From assembly GCA_034008185.1 (NCBI GenBank), contig CM067084.1, positions 5,041,385 to 5,105,384 on the forward strand: a DNA stretch of 64,000 bases, written 5' to 3'. The position numbers and the translations under genes were made by a program. How positions within the stretch are numbered: position 1 is the stretch's first letter; each line of letters begins with the position of its first letter. Shown piece by piece: positions 47,518 to 60,370 of this stretch. The notes beneath the pieces were generated by a model, which searched no databases, was not told the origin of the DNA, and saw only the letters and a list, made by a program, of their open reading frames with translations. This stretch comes from Gorsachius magnificus. Its lineage: Eukaryota; Chordata; Aves; Pelecaniformes; Ardeidae.

Positions 47518-50500
47518 AATGTCTATTTTCTTATGTCTCTGTTTGACAAATGTAACACATTTCTTTTTCTTAATTTCGTGAAGTACCATTTCTAGGAGTA
47601 CTTTCAAAGTAATAAATTTCCAGCTTCCTAAGTAGAATTTATTCTTCCTTGTTCACAATTTGGGGTGAATGTACTTGTCATCCATTGTCAGTTGATCATT
47701 CTTGTTCACTGACTGTCTCATTTTAATAGGAAATTAATAATAAAATGTAATCCCCTTTCGAAGTCATGCAGTAGTTTGAAGAAGATCATTACTGAGAAAA
47801 AAACAGGGCTGGTTTATGAAAATGGCAAGAAACATGATCCATAGGCACTATGCATCTGTTAAAGCCATGCTCATTCTCCCTGTCCATATCATTAATCACC
47901 CAGCTCTAACGTTTAGCCATAATTATCATACTAATTTGAGCATTTTTCCTTCCTGTGGAAATAGATAATAGCTATTATTATGGCTTCTGGTTGTTATTTA
48001 AAAAAGGAACAGTTGTGTTTGTGGATAATCAAGAGTCCACAAATAAAGAGTTTCAGCAAAAATCTTTGCTTTGGAAAGATATTTTGGGGGTTTCCTCATA
48101 TTCAGTGCAAGTAGTTTAACTAAGTAGGGAGTTGTTCTGCCACTGGATCAAAGTAATCTTTATTTTTGACAAATATTTAGAAAAAGCTCATTGGAAAGCA
48201 TACAGAAAAGAATATAACACAAATGGCAAAACTCTGAAATTATTTTTCTTTCCCTCAAACATAACCCAGCAACATTTTAATTGGTGTTTGTCTGCTACTT
48301 TTCAAGACCAGAAAGGGCAAAATGGTGTCCTACTGAAAGCATTTAACAAGGTAGCTGTGGTAGGTTTGCATAATTTAACACAGAAATGATCAGCAGAGTA
48401 GACAGGGCAGGAAACTATTTTAAACAAAACTAAAGTAAATGCTAAATAAATTGCATGGATATCATCTTCCACAGCTTTTAGATATGTTTGCTTTATTTAT
48501 GTACAGCTCTTCTTTCCTTTACATACTCAGTTGTAGCCTCCCTCGACTGAATTCTGGCTGGAAAACAGCGCTGATGAATAGGACATTGATGAGGAACTGT
48601 AGGGAAGGGGTAGAAATTATGCTGTAACACAAATGAGCATGCAGAGAATGAGAAGTAAACAGAGAACCTGAATGCAGTGACAATTAATCCCCCCCTTATA
48701 ACTTTAATAATAATAAAGTTGTACAGAGATGCAAGCAGAAATGGGGTTAGGGTAGCTATAGGAATAGCTCACTGGTGTACCCCTGGGGTGGTTAACACAC
48801 GAGACATTAAACCAGTGCTTGCAGCCTGGTGTAGGCAAGCTGCTTGGGACACACTGCCTTCAACACTGGTTTCTTTCTAAACGCAGAACGGAAATCATCA
48901 AGTTATTGAAACTGCCAAAATAAGAAACCTCACCTTTTTAATAGCACCATACCAAACTTGATTTCTGTATTATAGAATCTGGTTAATAGAGAATGTATGC
49001 AGAATAAACTCCAAAATCATTAACTGCAAGGCCTGATCAAGCTGTCTATTAGTGTGGTTCTTAACTAGTGTGAGTCAGCTTGTGTTGATTGCACTACCTA
49101 GCTCTCAGGTCAGTGTACAACGTGTTTACATTGCCAGGCTTCTGCTCTGAAGAAAACACAAAAGCACAGCAATGTATTATAAAGCTCATTGCTGCAAACA
49201 GGGGGAAGGGGAGGAGACGGAACGGTAAAGGTGCCAATTTTTGTGCTTTGCTTCTCTCTATTGGGCTTTCTGAAAATTTAGCATTTTCTGAAGGCATAGG
49301 GGGGAGGGAATTTACCACTTACATGATTTTTCAAAATTATTTTAATATTTTTAAGAAGCATCAGAGTTATGGCATGCCTTTGGTCGTTCCAGTACAGATT
49401 CAAAATGTTCCTTATTCAAAACAACTAATATCATTGTAACAAGTGCCTTAACGATGGGAAGTTCGCTCTGGTTAGCCATTTGCTTTTAATTCTGAGTAAT
49501 CCCTGACAGAACAATGCATGCAGTTGTTTTTCTAAAGGTGTATTTTAAAACAGCTCCCCAGTTCTCCTGGCGTAGAGTTAAATAGTTCAGCAATATTATG
49601 CAATGTCTGGTGTGAGCATGTGTGCCTACAGAATGTAGCCTTGCTTTTTTAGGAGCACTTGGGTACTTTTACTACCCTTGAACACCATACAGTACATTCA
49701 GCATCAATTTTATTCCCCTTTTAATTTAGAAAGGAAAACTTATGTTCCCAAAGGTATGACTCACTTTTCATATGAAGTATTGTATTTCCGTGATTTATTG
49801 AGATATTAACATGGAAATGGTGATGTTAAACAATACTTGGAATAGCTCTAAAAGTGTAGTGGGAATCATGATTTCATAAGAAGAAAATTAGTTATGTAGG
49901 TAACATTACTGTATAATTTCCCATAGGATCTCTACATCAGGCAAGATTTTATTATATTCTAAAACAAAGTTGCTTGCACTCACTTTAAATATAAAGTACT
50001 GCTGAATACGACAATATCATAAGGCTTCTCACAGTACAAGCAAAGACATCTGTTAATGGTACCATGAATAGTTATGAACTGTGGTACTCAAATGGCTTTG
50101 CCAGCAAAGCATTGCCTCCTAATTTATTTTTATAGCAAATGGATGCCTCATTTTTCATGGTTTGGTAGTTTGCATTCAAATGTACCAATAACTTCCAAGG
50201 CAATCACTTCTACACAGCATGTTTTATTTCAGAACATAAGAGGCAATAGCTAACGGTGTGTTGGTGGGTAGTCTCCTCCATCAGCAGTTTTGTATGAATC
50301 CTTATGTTTTTTTGGTTTTTTTTTTTAATTAGTTCATGGAAAGGAATGTACTACATAAAAGTATGCTTATTGTATGGAAGATTTAATTTAATTTCTTATC
50401 ATACAAATGAAGAGGGACAAGGGCTGTGTAATTGCACTGGTTTTGTCATCCAATATGCTATAGCTGAACTGGGCATTTTACATTTTCACTCATTCCTGGA

Positions 50501-53500
50501 GGCATCCCCAAAAACTAAAAGGGAAGACAAGCGGTTTCAGCTGTCACAGACCAGAGTTCAAAAGCCTCTAAAGTCTTCCACAGAAATCAGTTGAGGAGAG
50601 GAGGGAGGCTGCAAAAAATAATTAAGCTCTGCCTAAACTATTTTTTCAAATTTGTGGTAGTAATATATAATAATATCATTGATTCTAGAAAGTTTGCGAT
50701 GATGACACGATGAGTAGTCAGCAGCTACTTCCATGGGTTCGTCAGCTACTGTGTGGTTTATTGTCACGTAATCATTTCACAACAGCACCGCTTGGCTGGG
50801 TAGATGGGGAGGCTGTGGCTGCTGGCTGGCTGGGCTGTTGGCACACTCCGCGTTGGCTGTGGTAAGAGAGCCAGAGTTCACTGACTCCAGTGTCGCGAGT
50901 CCTCCTCTGTGTGCTTGGCATTGTTGTTGGCTCTTTTAAATTAAATCCAGTTTCCTTTAACAGGATGCCACTAACTGCTGTGGGGTCTCTGGCTGCGTAA
51001 AAATAAGTGTTACCCTTCTTTTCTGAAGAAAAATGGAATCTACTGAGTGACTAGTGAAAAAAATCCACCTTATTTATCCTAATAGGATGATGTGAAGTCT
51101 GTAGTGATTTGGTTTTGAAAAGACCTTAGAAAGAAAAAAATTAATTCAGAATCTCACGACAGAGTGTTAATCAAAATTAAATTCATCTTATTAAAAAACA
51201 AGAATACAAATACGATTTTAGAAGAGCTCATTTAAGTCTTTTATAGGCGCACCGGTTGATTTGGTTTGGGAATTGTTTTTTAATTGAGATTTCTTTAAGT
51301 CTTTTTCAAGCCCAGGTTCAAATTTCCTCATCTTGTCGGTCTCTCAAAGCAGTCTTGTGAGACTCAATCCCTGAACAGCAGATGCACCTAACCGGCTTTG
51401 GGGCTGGACACAAAATGGGGTAACATTTAGCTATGCTACTGCTGTCCCCAGAGGGCCTCGGAGCTCTCCATAGGGAGCTATGAAGTAGAGCAGTTTCCTC
51501 GACCAGCCAAGCGCCACTCCTCCTGGCATGCACCCGATGAATGCTCACCAGCATGCTACAAACTGGCAGGAGGTTGTATATCCCACTCCGGTGGCCCTTG
51601 TATGGACGCTACTGGAAAATCGCATTTAGTATTACAATTTAATACTAATATTTGTTACAACTAGCCTGTACATCTTGGATGTCAGAAAGCTTTTACTTTT
51701 CCCCCACCTTCTTTTTCTCTCGTATTATTTCACTGTACTTTGTGTAGTCACTTCCATGGGAGTCTTCATGGGAGACCCTTCCATAGCAGCAAAGCCTTAG
51801 TGTTTTGAAAGAATCAGTTTCTCCCACTTTTGGAAGGGGAAAAAAAAAAAAAAAAGAAAATAAAGACACAAACATTCCTGACAAAATCTTTCTCAAGCCA
51901 GATCCATCACTGTGAAACACTCAGCTTTGGAATTTCACCTCACTGAAGGTGCTTCAGTTAGGTCAGGAAGACCTTTATCAACAAAGCCCACTACTGTTCC
52001 AGCTACGGCAAGAGCTCCATTATGATTCAAAGGAGCTTTGGGAAAGCTGCCGTCCATCCACCCTGCCCTCACATTCTGTAAATCAAAACAACAATCACCT
52101 CAAGCCTCTAACTAGCATAGGCAAAGCAAAGCCTATTTCAAGATACAGTTGTATAAGAGTCCAATTCTTGTAGCAGATCTGCTTTGGGATGCCTCAGATA
52201 AATGCCAAGAAGCAGCTTGGCAGCTAAATAACTGTTTACTGACTCAATCCATTTTTGCTACCCTTTTCACAAGCATCACCTTTTCACGCCTGTCGTAAAA
52301 CCCAGCCTGTTAGCTAGCATTTAGATCCTTTTTGTCAGAAAATGCTGTTCTGAAATATATGGTGGTGATATATTCTAGTAATAAGGCATTTTCTTCATGT
52401 GATTCTGACTGTAGGTTTGCGATACGCTATAATTAACTGGGCTTATAATAATAAATATTTTTAGACCAGTAGTAGTAACAAAAAGCTGGGCCTGCAAAAA
52501 TTCAGGGTCCAAATAACATCTCCCTTGCATGCCTCTGCTGACAGAGGCCTTTTCTTCGTGCTGGAGCAAAACTGTCACGGGAGCTCGCAGTGTGTCATTT
52601 GGGCCACTCCGACTAGACACGCTTTGCATGGTGCACCGCTTCAGCCATCACTGCTAAACCGTGCTGACACTGATTTGTCACTTCTGAAGTCCCGAGCACG
52701 ATAAACACAGAAGCTGTTCCACTGTAGGGGATATCGATCAGATCTAGTTAGTGCTTGGTGACTGTATGCTAGTGAAACCAATTGGACAGATTACTTTGTG
52801 CTCGCTGGCAATAAAGCTCAACTCAAGATGTGATCAATCCACCAATCTATAGTGACAGAATAATACATTAAAACAGATTGATCCTTGTGCTACACTAAAT
52901 CAGGTTAAATCCTTGTCCTTGGGTGAGTTTGTTTTACAGAAATAGGATTTACGTATGACTTCTTTGGTTTCTGTTAAAATTCTTTAAACACTATATTTTT
53001 TGTTAACATCTTCCTTGCCAGAACTGCTTTACATCTTTCATCCTGCGCTATGCTAAATGCTTCCCACATAAATAAACCAGTAATTTCACGAGCAGTGAGT
53101 TGCAAGTTAATTGTAACTATTCTTTATTAACTCCTCCTTGAATTTCAGTCTGCAAGCTAGATCCAAAATTACATTTGCTCTCTGGTGATGCCAGAGGTAG
53201 ATGGGTTATGTCAGTCCAGAAGAAACTGTTTTGTCTATCTAGATATATGTCTACCGCAGATTTGTTGTCTGTTAGGATATGCAGCTTAAGGGTGCCAGGC
53301 TTCATCTTTTTTACACTTGCATTGGGGAAATACCACTATCTGCGATGACAGAGGATGAAATTGTGGATTCAGTGAGTAAAGGCTAGCCTTCTAGAAAGCA
53401 AAAGTATACATCAGAATGGCAATCGTTAGTGAGACAACTGTTGGTGACTGCTTTTTCATGACTTCCAAGATTTACTCTGTGTAACCTGCTGCTGCCCACT

Positions 53501-54175
53501 CGCTGGTTTCCTTCAGAATATGCTTGAAAAATATGACAATAGTCTGTCTTCTCATTGGGCTACCAGGACAAGGAATGGTACGCGTGGCATGCTGCAACCT
53601 CGTTGTCATCGTCCTGCTAGCATGCAGAGTCTTCTGCTGGTGAGCTGTCCGTGCAGTGGTCTTACTGGAGCACAGCCTTGTGGGATGTGATGAACAGCAC
53701 CATCCTCAGCTTCACTGCTGTGATCAGTGTCCTGGGAGCAGGGTCCTGGGACTTCGGTCTGCCTTACCAATACTGGCCATTCTTCTGAGCCTTGCTCTGG
53801 TGCTTCTCCTGGTGCTTTTGCACACAGACATTTCTATCTGTGTTTCTTTCATGCCAATCTCAATATTTCTGTTACAAAATTCTACATCTGCACTCTGCAC
53901 TGGCTGCCTCTTCCTTTCCATGAGGAGAATCTGCAGGTGACTGTGCTAGGTAGGATTTTTTGGAATATCAATTTTAAATAGACAAAAGTAAGTTTAAGGA
54001 AGTCTCCAAGAAAATTAATTACACTCTTTGGCATATATGAAATCTAGTAAGACTATTTTATTACTCTTGCACACCTAGAAATCACATTCCTATTTTTACC
54101 TCCTAGCGGAAATCAAATTGTTCCTGTTGACACATATTCCAAGTTGATTTACCATAGCATTTGCCTGACAAGAGG
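47518..54175. other. Mostly AT-rich DNA with no supportable gene
   Basis: Several pieces look like candidate conserved non-coding sequence (about 47.69-48.0 and 52.73-52.93 kb). There are modestly GC-elevated patches near 50.7-50.95, 51.35-51.6 and 53.55-53.95 kb, and an A-run at 51840-51855. The 94-codon hydrophobic frame at 53656-53940 has no recognisable family. Confidence 0.5.
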
Positions 54176-54310
54176 CACTGCAGGGCCCCATTAGAACAGC
54201 CCTGTTGGGCTGGGCCCCAGATGAGGGGGCTGTGGGCTCTGCTGGGCACCTTCTTCCCCTGCCTCCCATTGGGCTACCTCTCTGCTACATCCTACCATGC
54301 AAACTTGAAT
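54176..54310. other. GC-rich patch next to CR1
   Basis: About 135 bp of GC-rich sequence (GGGCTGGGCCCCAGATGAGG at 54209-54228) directly abut the CR1 3' tail. It may be part of the insertion target or another repeat. I do not recognise it. Confidence 0.35.
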
Positions 54311-54620
54311 ATAGAATCATAGAGTCATCGAATCATTTAGGTTGGAAAAGATCTTTAAGATCACCAAACCCAACCGTTCCCCTAACCCTGCCATCCCATC
54401 ACTAAACCCTGTCCCTAAGCACCTCGTCTGCCCAGCTTTTAAATACCCCCAGGGGGACTCAACCCCTTCCCTGGGCAGCCCATTCCAGAGCCTGACAGCC
54501 CTTTCTGTGAAGAAATTTTTCCTAATGTCCAATCTAAACCTCCCCAGGTGCAATTTGAGGCCGTTTCCCCTTGTCCTATCGCCCATTACCTGGGAGAACA
54601 GTCCGACCCCCACCTATATA
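54311..54620 (-). mobile_element. CR1 LINE, 5'-truncated, minus strand
   Basis: The copy is inserted in minus orientation. Its 3' octamer tail lies at the low-coordinate end (reverse-complement octamers AGAATCAT, AGAGTCAT, CGAATCAT; 54313-54336). On the minus strand one frame of 98 codons (54613-54317) stays open and reads [20 protein letters not shown], then [20 protein letters not shown], the ORF2 C-terminus of CR1. It is better preserved than the copy at 19.3 kb and is probably the youngest in the window. It lacks the endonuclease and reverse transcriptase domains and cannot move by itself. Confidence 0.96.
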
Positions 54621-55195
54621 TTTAGGCTGTAACAGACTTCTGATCTGAGGCTTACTTTATAAAAGTAAAAACTTTTACAAGAAAACAGAAAAATAGAATT
54701 AATACTTGCAAAGTAGAACTTCTGAATTTTCCCTGTCATTCTCTGACTTTATCTACTTAAAAACAAATGCACATAATGCTTTGGATGATGGTCTATTTGG
54801 TTGTAGAATATTGCCTATACAATGTTTGTCTGTGAGTGATGGGAAAATGCTAAGTACCTAACTATGATGGCATTTGTATCTTGAGTTTTCAGAATTCTTT
54901 TTGAAGTGGTTTTCAGTATGTGACTGACATTTGTCAAAGTCTTTTTCTCTAGTAAAATACATCATTTATCCTGCTGAGTTATTTGAGAAGTCTGTAATGT
55001 TTCTCTCTGTATAAGAGCAGATAAAATCTATAGAGTAATTAACTAGATTGAAAAGAAAAGGACAAAAGATAATGTATGCTTATGTTATATGAACTGTCAC
55101 AAAGGTATTTAATGGAAAGATACTTCACTTGTTCTCCCTAGCTAAGATTTAAGTGAGCTTATGGAAAGAGCCACTTTTCAGTCAAACTTTGTTAC
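54621..55195. other. AT-rich DNA, no gene seen
   Basis: Unique-looking sequence between the CR1 copy and the GC-rich island. Nothing is recognised. Confidence 0.45.
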
Positions 55196-55219
55196 ATGCT
55201 GTTAATCTCAAAGACGATT

Positions 55220-55505
55220 TTTCAGGGAGCCTTGAGGGCAGGCGGCTGCCTGGGGTCCCTCAGGACAGGGCAGGGACTGGCAGCCAGGGCCTGTCCCACT
55301 GCTCCGGCCAGGGAGAAGGGCAGCCGGGGGCAGCCCCCGGACGGGGCACCGGGCACTGGGCATCTCCCTGGGGACGAGCTGAGGCCAGGCTGGGCTGTCA
55401 GCCCACGGGTGGGACTCAGGATCAGGCTCAGTGAGGGGATGGCCAGGCAGGGCCATGGGGATGGGGACAGGGAAAGGCTAGGCTGGGAAGGCACTCAGCA
55501 GGTCA
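55220..55505. other. GC-rich island with hairpin and G-quadruplex motif
   Basis: Strong GC enrichment with scattered CpG over about 285 bp. A perfect 8-bp inverted repeat with a one-base centre lies at 55324-55340 (CCGGGGGC, A, GCCCCCGG). A canonical four-tract G-quadruplex motif (GGG, GGGG, GGGG, GGG with loops of 4, 2 and 3 bases) lies at 55450-55472. All frames here are low-complexity Gly/Pro/Ala-rich and overlap on both strands. It could be a small CpG island with promoter activity or an unclassified GC-rich repeat insertion. I see no TATA box or recognisable downstream exon. Confidence 0.6.
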
Positions 55506-58277
55506 GATATTACTTTGATATTGCTGAGTTTTAATCCCAGTTAGACAATCCCAGTTCTGCCTGGATTTTTAAACCTGTTTCTTCAAAGAACTGGTCCTGG
55601 AGCCTCTTTGCCATGCTGGCAACATGCATAACCAAAGCAGATAGACTTAGAGATCTTGCTTGTTGCCACTGTCTCCTTGTTGAAAGACCTGAGAATTTCT
55701 GCTCCTTGATGTTTTCAGCTTTGCTTAGTGAAAATACTAATTCTGCAGTTGCAGAATTCCAGATGTTTAGCATACCTGTCAATTTGCTTACAAACATGCA
55801 TAAAAATGCATGTTTACTTGTATAATAGAGGCAATTCTTAGGGATTTTTCTTTCCTCAGCCCGTCATTTCCATGTTCAGTTCATTGTTATGTGTGATACT
55901 CAACTTTGGAACGCTGTCTTACATTTAATTCCTCTTCTTATTTACTATTTAAGTAGTTCATTTTAAGAGTCTCATAATAACCATTGTTAAATAACTCTAG
56001 ATTATGAAGTCACTAGCATAAATTTATTATTTTTCTTGTAAAACACTTAGTATAAAGGAGCTCTATCTGTTCAAAAAGGCTACTCTATTTAAATCAAAAA
56101 AAACCCCCAAACACATAATGACTATCAAGGTCCCAAGAGATTATAGAGGAACAATTTCTGCTTTCCTATCACTGTCGCAGGTAAAATACTTCTTTTCCTC
56201 CATCTGTAGTCCAGGCTGTCAGAATCTATTCCTTTCAAACGAAGACATAGGGCTTAATAAAAGCCCCAAACTAGAGGAGAGAAGAAAAGTCCTTGTCTAG
56301 GCTGTTCTATAAGAACAGTCCACATGCTCCCCCTTGTTTTCTCCCATCCTTCCTTACTCACCAAACCTGTGTCTGTTGACAGCATTTCCTTTTTTTAATT
56401 TTTTTGGGGGGATGGGGACTGTAGCAAAACTTGTTTAATGTAACGAGCAACCCTTTGGCCTTGAGCCACAATGGAATGCATAAAAGTAAGAAATATATTA
56501 AGTAATAAAGTAACACACCTGTTGTGGTTTGGGGCAGAAAAGGTACCTTTTGGGGGTTGTATTTAATTGTTCTCCTCCTTTGATTTTATCCCTTGTTTCT
56601 CCTTCTGTTCATTTCTAGGCTTGTGCTTCAATGTAGCCCTGAAGTTCTCAGCTTGGCTGGAAATTCACATGAATAACTCTTACATTACTCCTTACTTCAG
56701 TGCCAATCATTAGTTTATCCAATGTTTGACATTTTCTCCTAATTTTATAGAGAAGTACTTTATTTTCAGTGCCTTTTGTATCGTGAGAAAGCAACAACTT
56801 TGTCCTTATCAACGTTTATAATCACTTTCCATGCCTGAAGAAGACTGAGCCAATTAAAAATACATGTATTGAAATGGATGTGTGCACGCATCTCAGGCTA
56901 CTTGCAAATGTGGCTCTTGTAAATTTAAGCTGGTGAAAGTACATTCAGGTTTGGAAATTAAAGTGATTCAGTTTTCAAATGTGGATAGTGCCTGGATATC
57001 CCAACAGAAACTTGCACTTTTGAAAATAAGGCTGATTCTTACGAGAAACTGCACCGATGTATAATTCTCTTCTGACCAAATGCTGTGCATTTTAAATGCA
57101 TCAGCCTGCACGTATGTATACATTCCGTGCCTTCATTAGGTCAGTGTTGGAGTCCTATTGCTTTGTCTGGGGTAAGACTTTCTTGCAAGCCAAATGTTTT
57201 TCATGAGTGTTCCAGCTAGTCTGTGATTCAGAAGTTCAGCATAAACCCATCTAACTTGCATGAATCAAGCCGTATACACGCTGACATGCTTGTAAATTAA
57301 ATTACTGAAGGTGGTCAAGCTTAATTACATTATTCTTAACTGAAAGAGTGCATCAAATGTGTTTAATAATCTACAACTTAGAGAACAGTCAATACAAATT
57401 GGTTTGGAAGGGTAGGGTGGATCTCTAAGCCATCAAATTGAGAAGCAGAGGAGGAACAGATGGGAAAAGCGCAATGCATTAAAATACCTCAACGTACATT
57501 CTTTAAAAAGACTGGCTTTATAGTTGAGAGTGCTGGGATTCCAGAGAGGTGAAATAAAGACTGCTTATATCCTCTGTGATCTTTGGAGTTATATAAAGCA
57601 AAATCAACCCGCTCCCGTCCCCCAGTCCAGAGATGCTTGCTGGATCATCAGTCTCATTCTTTTACTAGAGAGGGCTTTTGCATGTCTTCATGACTTCATC
57701 TTTTTGCAGCCCCACTGCCTTTTGCAGTGACCTTAAAAATCTCATATTAATGCTGTTAGCTTAAAAGAGCGCTGACTGTAACAACTTGTTTAGGTTCAAG
57801 AAATCACATTGCCAAGGTCTAACAACACCATGGAGATGTTTAAAGGAGTGCCTCTCCCAAGCAGAATTAGGTTCTAATCGCACCGCTGCTTGTGACTCTG
57901 AGAGCCCAGCGCTCAGCTGAGCTGCAATAGCTGATCACGCATGAGAGTTCTTGTCCAGAATTAAAACAAACCTGGGAATTGCATTACTGCTCTTCCTGTG
58001 AAAATCTCATTCTTCTTTAGGATGGAAACACAGGAGATTTGGATATTTCTCTTGGCTTTTAAGCAAGTGTCTAGTCTCATGAGAAATTAATCAAATTCTC
58101 TCTCCATACCTGTATATTATAGTAAAAGGAAAACATGCCGTGCTTAAGTTTATCAATAATATATCCAAAGCTGAGTCTTTTAATACAAGATTTTTTTAGA
58201 GGGGAGGTAGCAGTCAAAACTGGAAATGGTTTTTTTCCTAATTATATTTTTTTTTACGATTAGAGTAAGTAAAAATA
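55506..58277. other. AT-rich DNA, no gene seen
   Basis: An 88-codon minus-strand frame at 55797-55531 has no family that I recognise. The stretch at about 57.24-57.41 kb is AT-rich with TAAT cores and looks like possible conserved non-coding sequence. Confidence 0.5.
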
Positions 58278-58313
58278 AAGGAAGGAAGGAAGGGAAGAAG
58301 GAAGGAAGGAAAG
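58278..58313. repeat. (GGAA)n microsatellite
   Basis: About 36 bp of purine-only GGAA/GAAG repeats, interrupted once by GGGAAGAA. Arrays of GGAA can bind ETS-family factors; here it is reported only as a repeat. Confidence 0.95.
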
Positions 58314-59030
58314 ACAAATACACATGAAAAGTAAAAAAAATTATTGTATGTTTTGTATCCTAAATCATAATTTATATACATAGGAAGTTATAAAGTGCAT
58401 TTTTGTCTGTTCTGCTCCTTTTGTTGACATTTATCCATAAACATGATGCAAGAAGAACCAGAAAGAATCAGCATTTAACAAATTATTATACTGTTTCTTC
58501 CAAAAGTCAAGAACTGGGAGGCAATTTTCCTTCTTTAAAAAACAGATCTAGAAAATAACAGCAGTAGATGATTATATATAAATACATGAGAAAAGGTAAT
58601 GATTAAGTAAAATACTCCTTTTCCCTCTCTTCTCTTTGTTAATGGTGTTCTCTCATATGCCGTGCACAGCCTAGCCTGGGGGCTTTTTACCATTTCCAAA
58701 AATTCCATCCTGTGAACACTTCCATCTCATTTTCTTCCATTTGTTTTGTTGGCAAAACTGATACGATGCTTTTAAAGTAGATAATTTTTAAAAAATTGAT
58801 GGAGTAAATATCCAACTGGTTTTGTTTTCTTGTTGGTTTGTGGATTGCTTGTGAGGGGATTTTTAGTGTGTGGCGCAAATATCTTCTTGGTCAGAATCCA
58901 TCAGAGGGTTGTTTCTTCCCCTCTACAAAGTGTTTGACGCACTATTTGTGTGTCCCAAGTTTCTCAGTCTGTAGCAAAATGGAAATCGGAAGGTGAACTG
59001 CAGTGTCTCTTTTACTAAATACGGGTTAAT
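58314..59030. other. No recognisable feature
   Basis: AT-rich unique-looking sequence. Confidence 0.45.
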
Positions 59031-59522
59031 TCAGGTTGGAAGGGATCTGGAGAGATCTTTAGTCTGCTATCCTGCTCACAGCGGGGGCAGCTCTGAGATC
59101 AGACCAGGTTGCTCTGGGCTTTATCCAGCCAGGCAGCTAGATAACTTGGATAACCCCAAGGGTGAAGCCTGCTCAACCTCTCTGGGCAGCCTCTTCCCTT
59201 GCCTACCTGTCCTCCTGGGGGACAAGCTCCTCCTCCTAGCCTACATGAACCTCTCTTGCTTCAACCGGTGTCCGCTGCCTCTTGTCCTCCCACCGCACAC
59301 TGCTGTGAAGAGCCTGGTACTGCCTTCTCACCCCGGCTCTCCTCTCCTCCCCCTGCCCCCAGCTCCACTTTATTGATGTTTTTGATATTGGGGGGCCCCA
59401 AAATTGGATGCTATTCCAGATGTGGTCTAGTGAGTGCCAGGTAGAAGAGGGTAAGCCTTTCCCTTCATTGACTGGATGTGCTCCTGCTGGTACAGCCCAG
59501 GTTGCTGTTGGCTTCTTTGCTT
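59031..59522 (-). mobile_element. Older CR1 LINE fragment, minus strand
   Basis: On the plus strand it begins CAGGTTGGAAGGGATCTGGA (59032-59051), the reverse complement of the CR1 3' region. It continues with CTCTGGGCAGCCTCTTCC (near 59179), CCGCTGCCTCTTGTCCTCC (near 59272), ATTGGATGCTATTCCAGATG (near 59403) and a stretch around GTACAGCCCAGGTTGC (near 59490), all in the order expected for minus-oriented CR1 ORF2. The octamer tail is lost. A central part of the coding region, between about 59330 and 59390, is replaced or deleted. It is more diverged than the octamer-tailed copies. The 127-codon forward frame across it is antisense and not a gene. Confidence 0.85.
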
Positions 59523-60340
59523 TATAGGTAATCCTCTCGCTTTTTACTATTTATTACTGTTTTAAAGACACACTGTGAGTCAATAGAAGGATTTTTGCTA
59601 GATATAAGCACTGCTACAATAATGTAAACACTGTCACTTCAGGAAGAACTGCCATTCAGTTAATTTACGTTCACTGACATTCCTTGATATTCCTGTGCTG
59701 GGCAAAGCAATGGATTGATACTGTAACATGTACAGCGCCAGAAAAAAACTAATACTGGGTCCTGGCTGAAAGAATATATACAGTAGGTGAAAATGAATGC
59801 AAGGGAGCGAAAGAGAACACACCTGAGTATGCTGAGTTCGGAAGCTCTTAACCAGCTCTTTTAATTTGTGTAATTGGATCCCAGCATATGCATTTATTTT
59901 TCTAGTGATTACTAGAAAGTTAATTTCATTTCACCTTTTCCTGGGCTGTGGTTAGGAGTAGTCTGCCTGTACTCCTGGAGGACTACGCAAGGAGACTGTT
60001 TTGTTTACCACTGTACCCTGAAAGGAAAGCAAGTACATAGAATCTCCACAGCTTCCAAGGAAACCTCAGAAAAGGAGATCACGTAAGTGCTGGTGCTGTC
60101 CTCTGATGGAAACGTTTGAGTTATTACAAACTGCCCATCCACACACGTGTTGGTCACACGTAGTCTTGTATCAGAGGTAGTTTTGTTTCATTGCATTTTT
60201 ACTGTTAGCCCTTTATCAGCAGCTCTGTCTTGCTATGGTACTAATCCTTTTGCTTCTCTTGGCAGACAATCTTGCTGATATTACTGCTCTTATTTATATA
60301 TTCATATACATATTAATATAGAGAGTATTATATAAATGCA
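59523..60340. other. No recognisable feature
   Basis: Unique-looking sequence without a gene or repeat that I can support. Confidence 0.45.
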
Positions 60341-60370
60341 TGTGTGTGTGTGTGTGTATATATATATATA
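60341..60370. repeat. Compound (TG)n(TA)n microsatellite
   Basis: About eight TG units run directly into seven TA units. This compound, alternating purine/pyrimidine tract is likely to be length-polymorphic. Confidence 0.95.

Noticed and set aside
51840..51855. A-run suggesting a retroposed gene
   Set aside because: No coding-like or intronless gene sequence upstream and no flanking direct repeats. The similar A-runs at 35538-35551 and 62461-62475 were rejected for the same reason.
53656..53940. 94-codon frame with a leucine-rich hydrophobic stretch
   Set aside because: No recognisable family, no splice or promoter context, and overlapping frames exist on the other strand. The hydrophobicity comes from a C/T-rich strand.
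55196..55534. Several Gly/Pro/Ala-rich frames on both strands
   Set aside because: Overlapping open frames on both strands are expected in GC-rich DNA; no motif supports any one of them.
56521..56580. Possible LTR start at TGTTGTGGTTTGGGGCAG
   Set aside because: No matching CA terminus, second LTR or target duplication could be found nearby.
58993..59444. Two forward open frames of 127 and 81 codons
   Set aside because: They are antisense readings of a minus-strand CR1 fragment.
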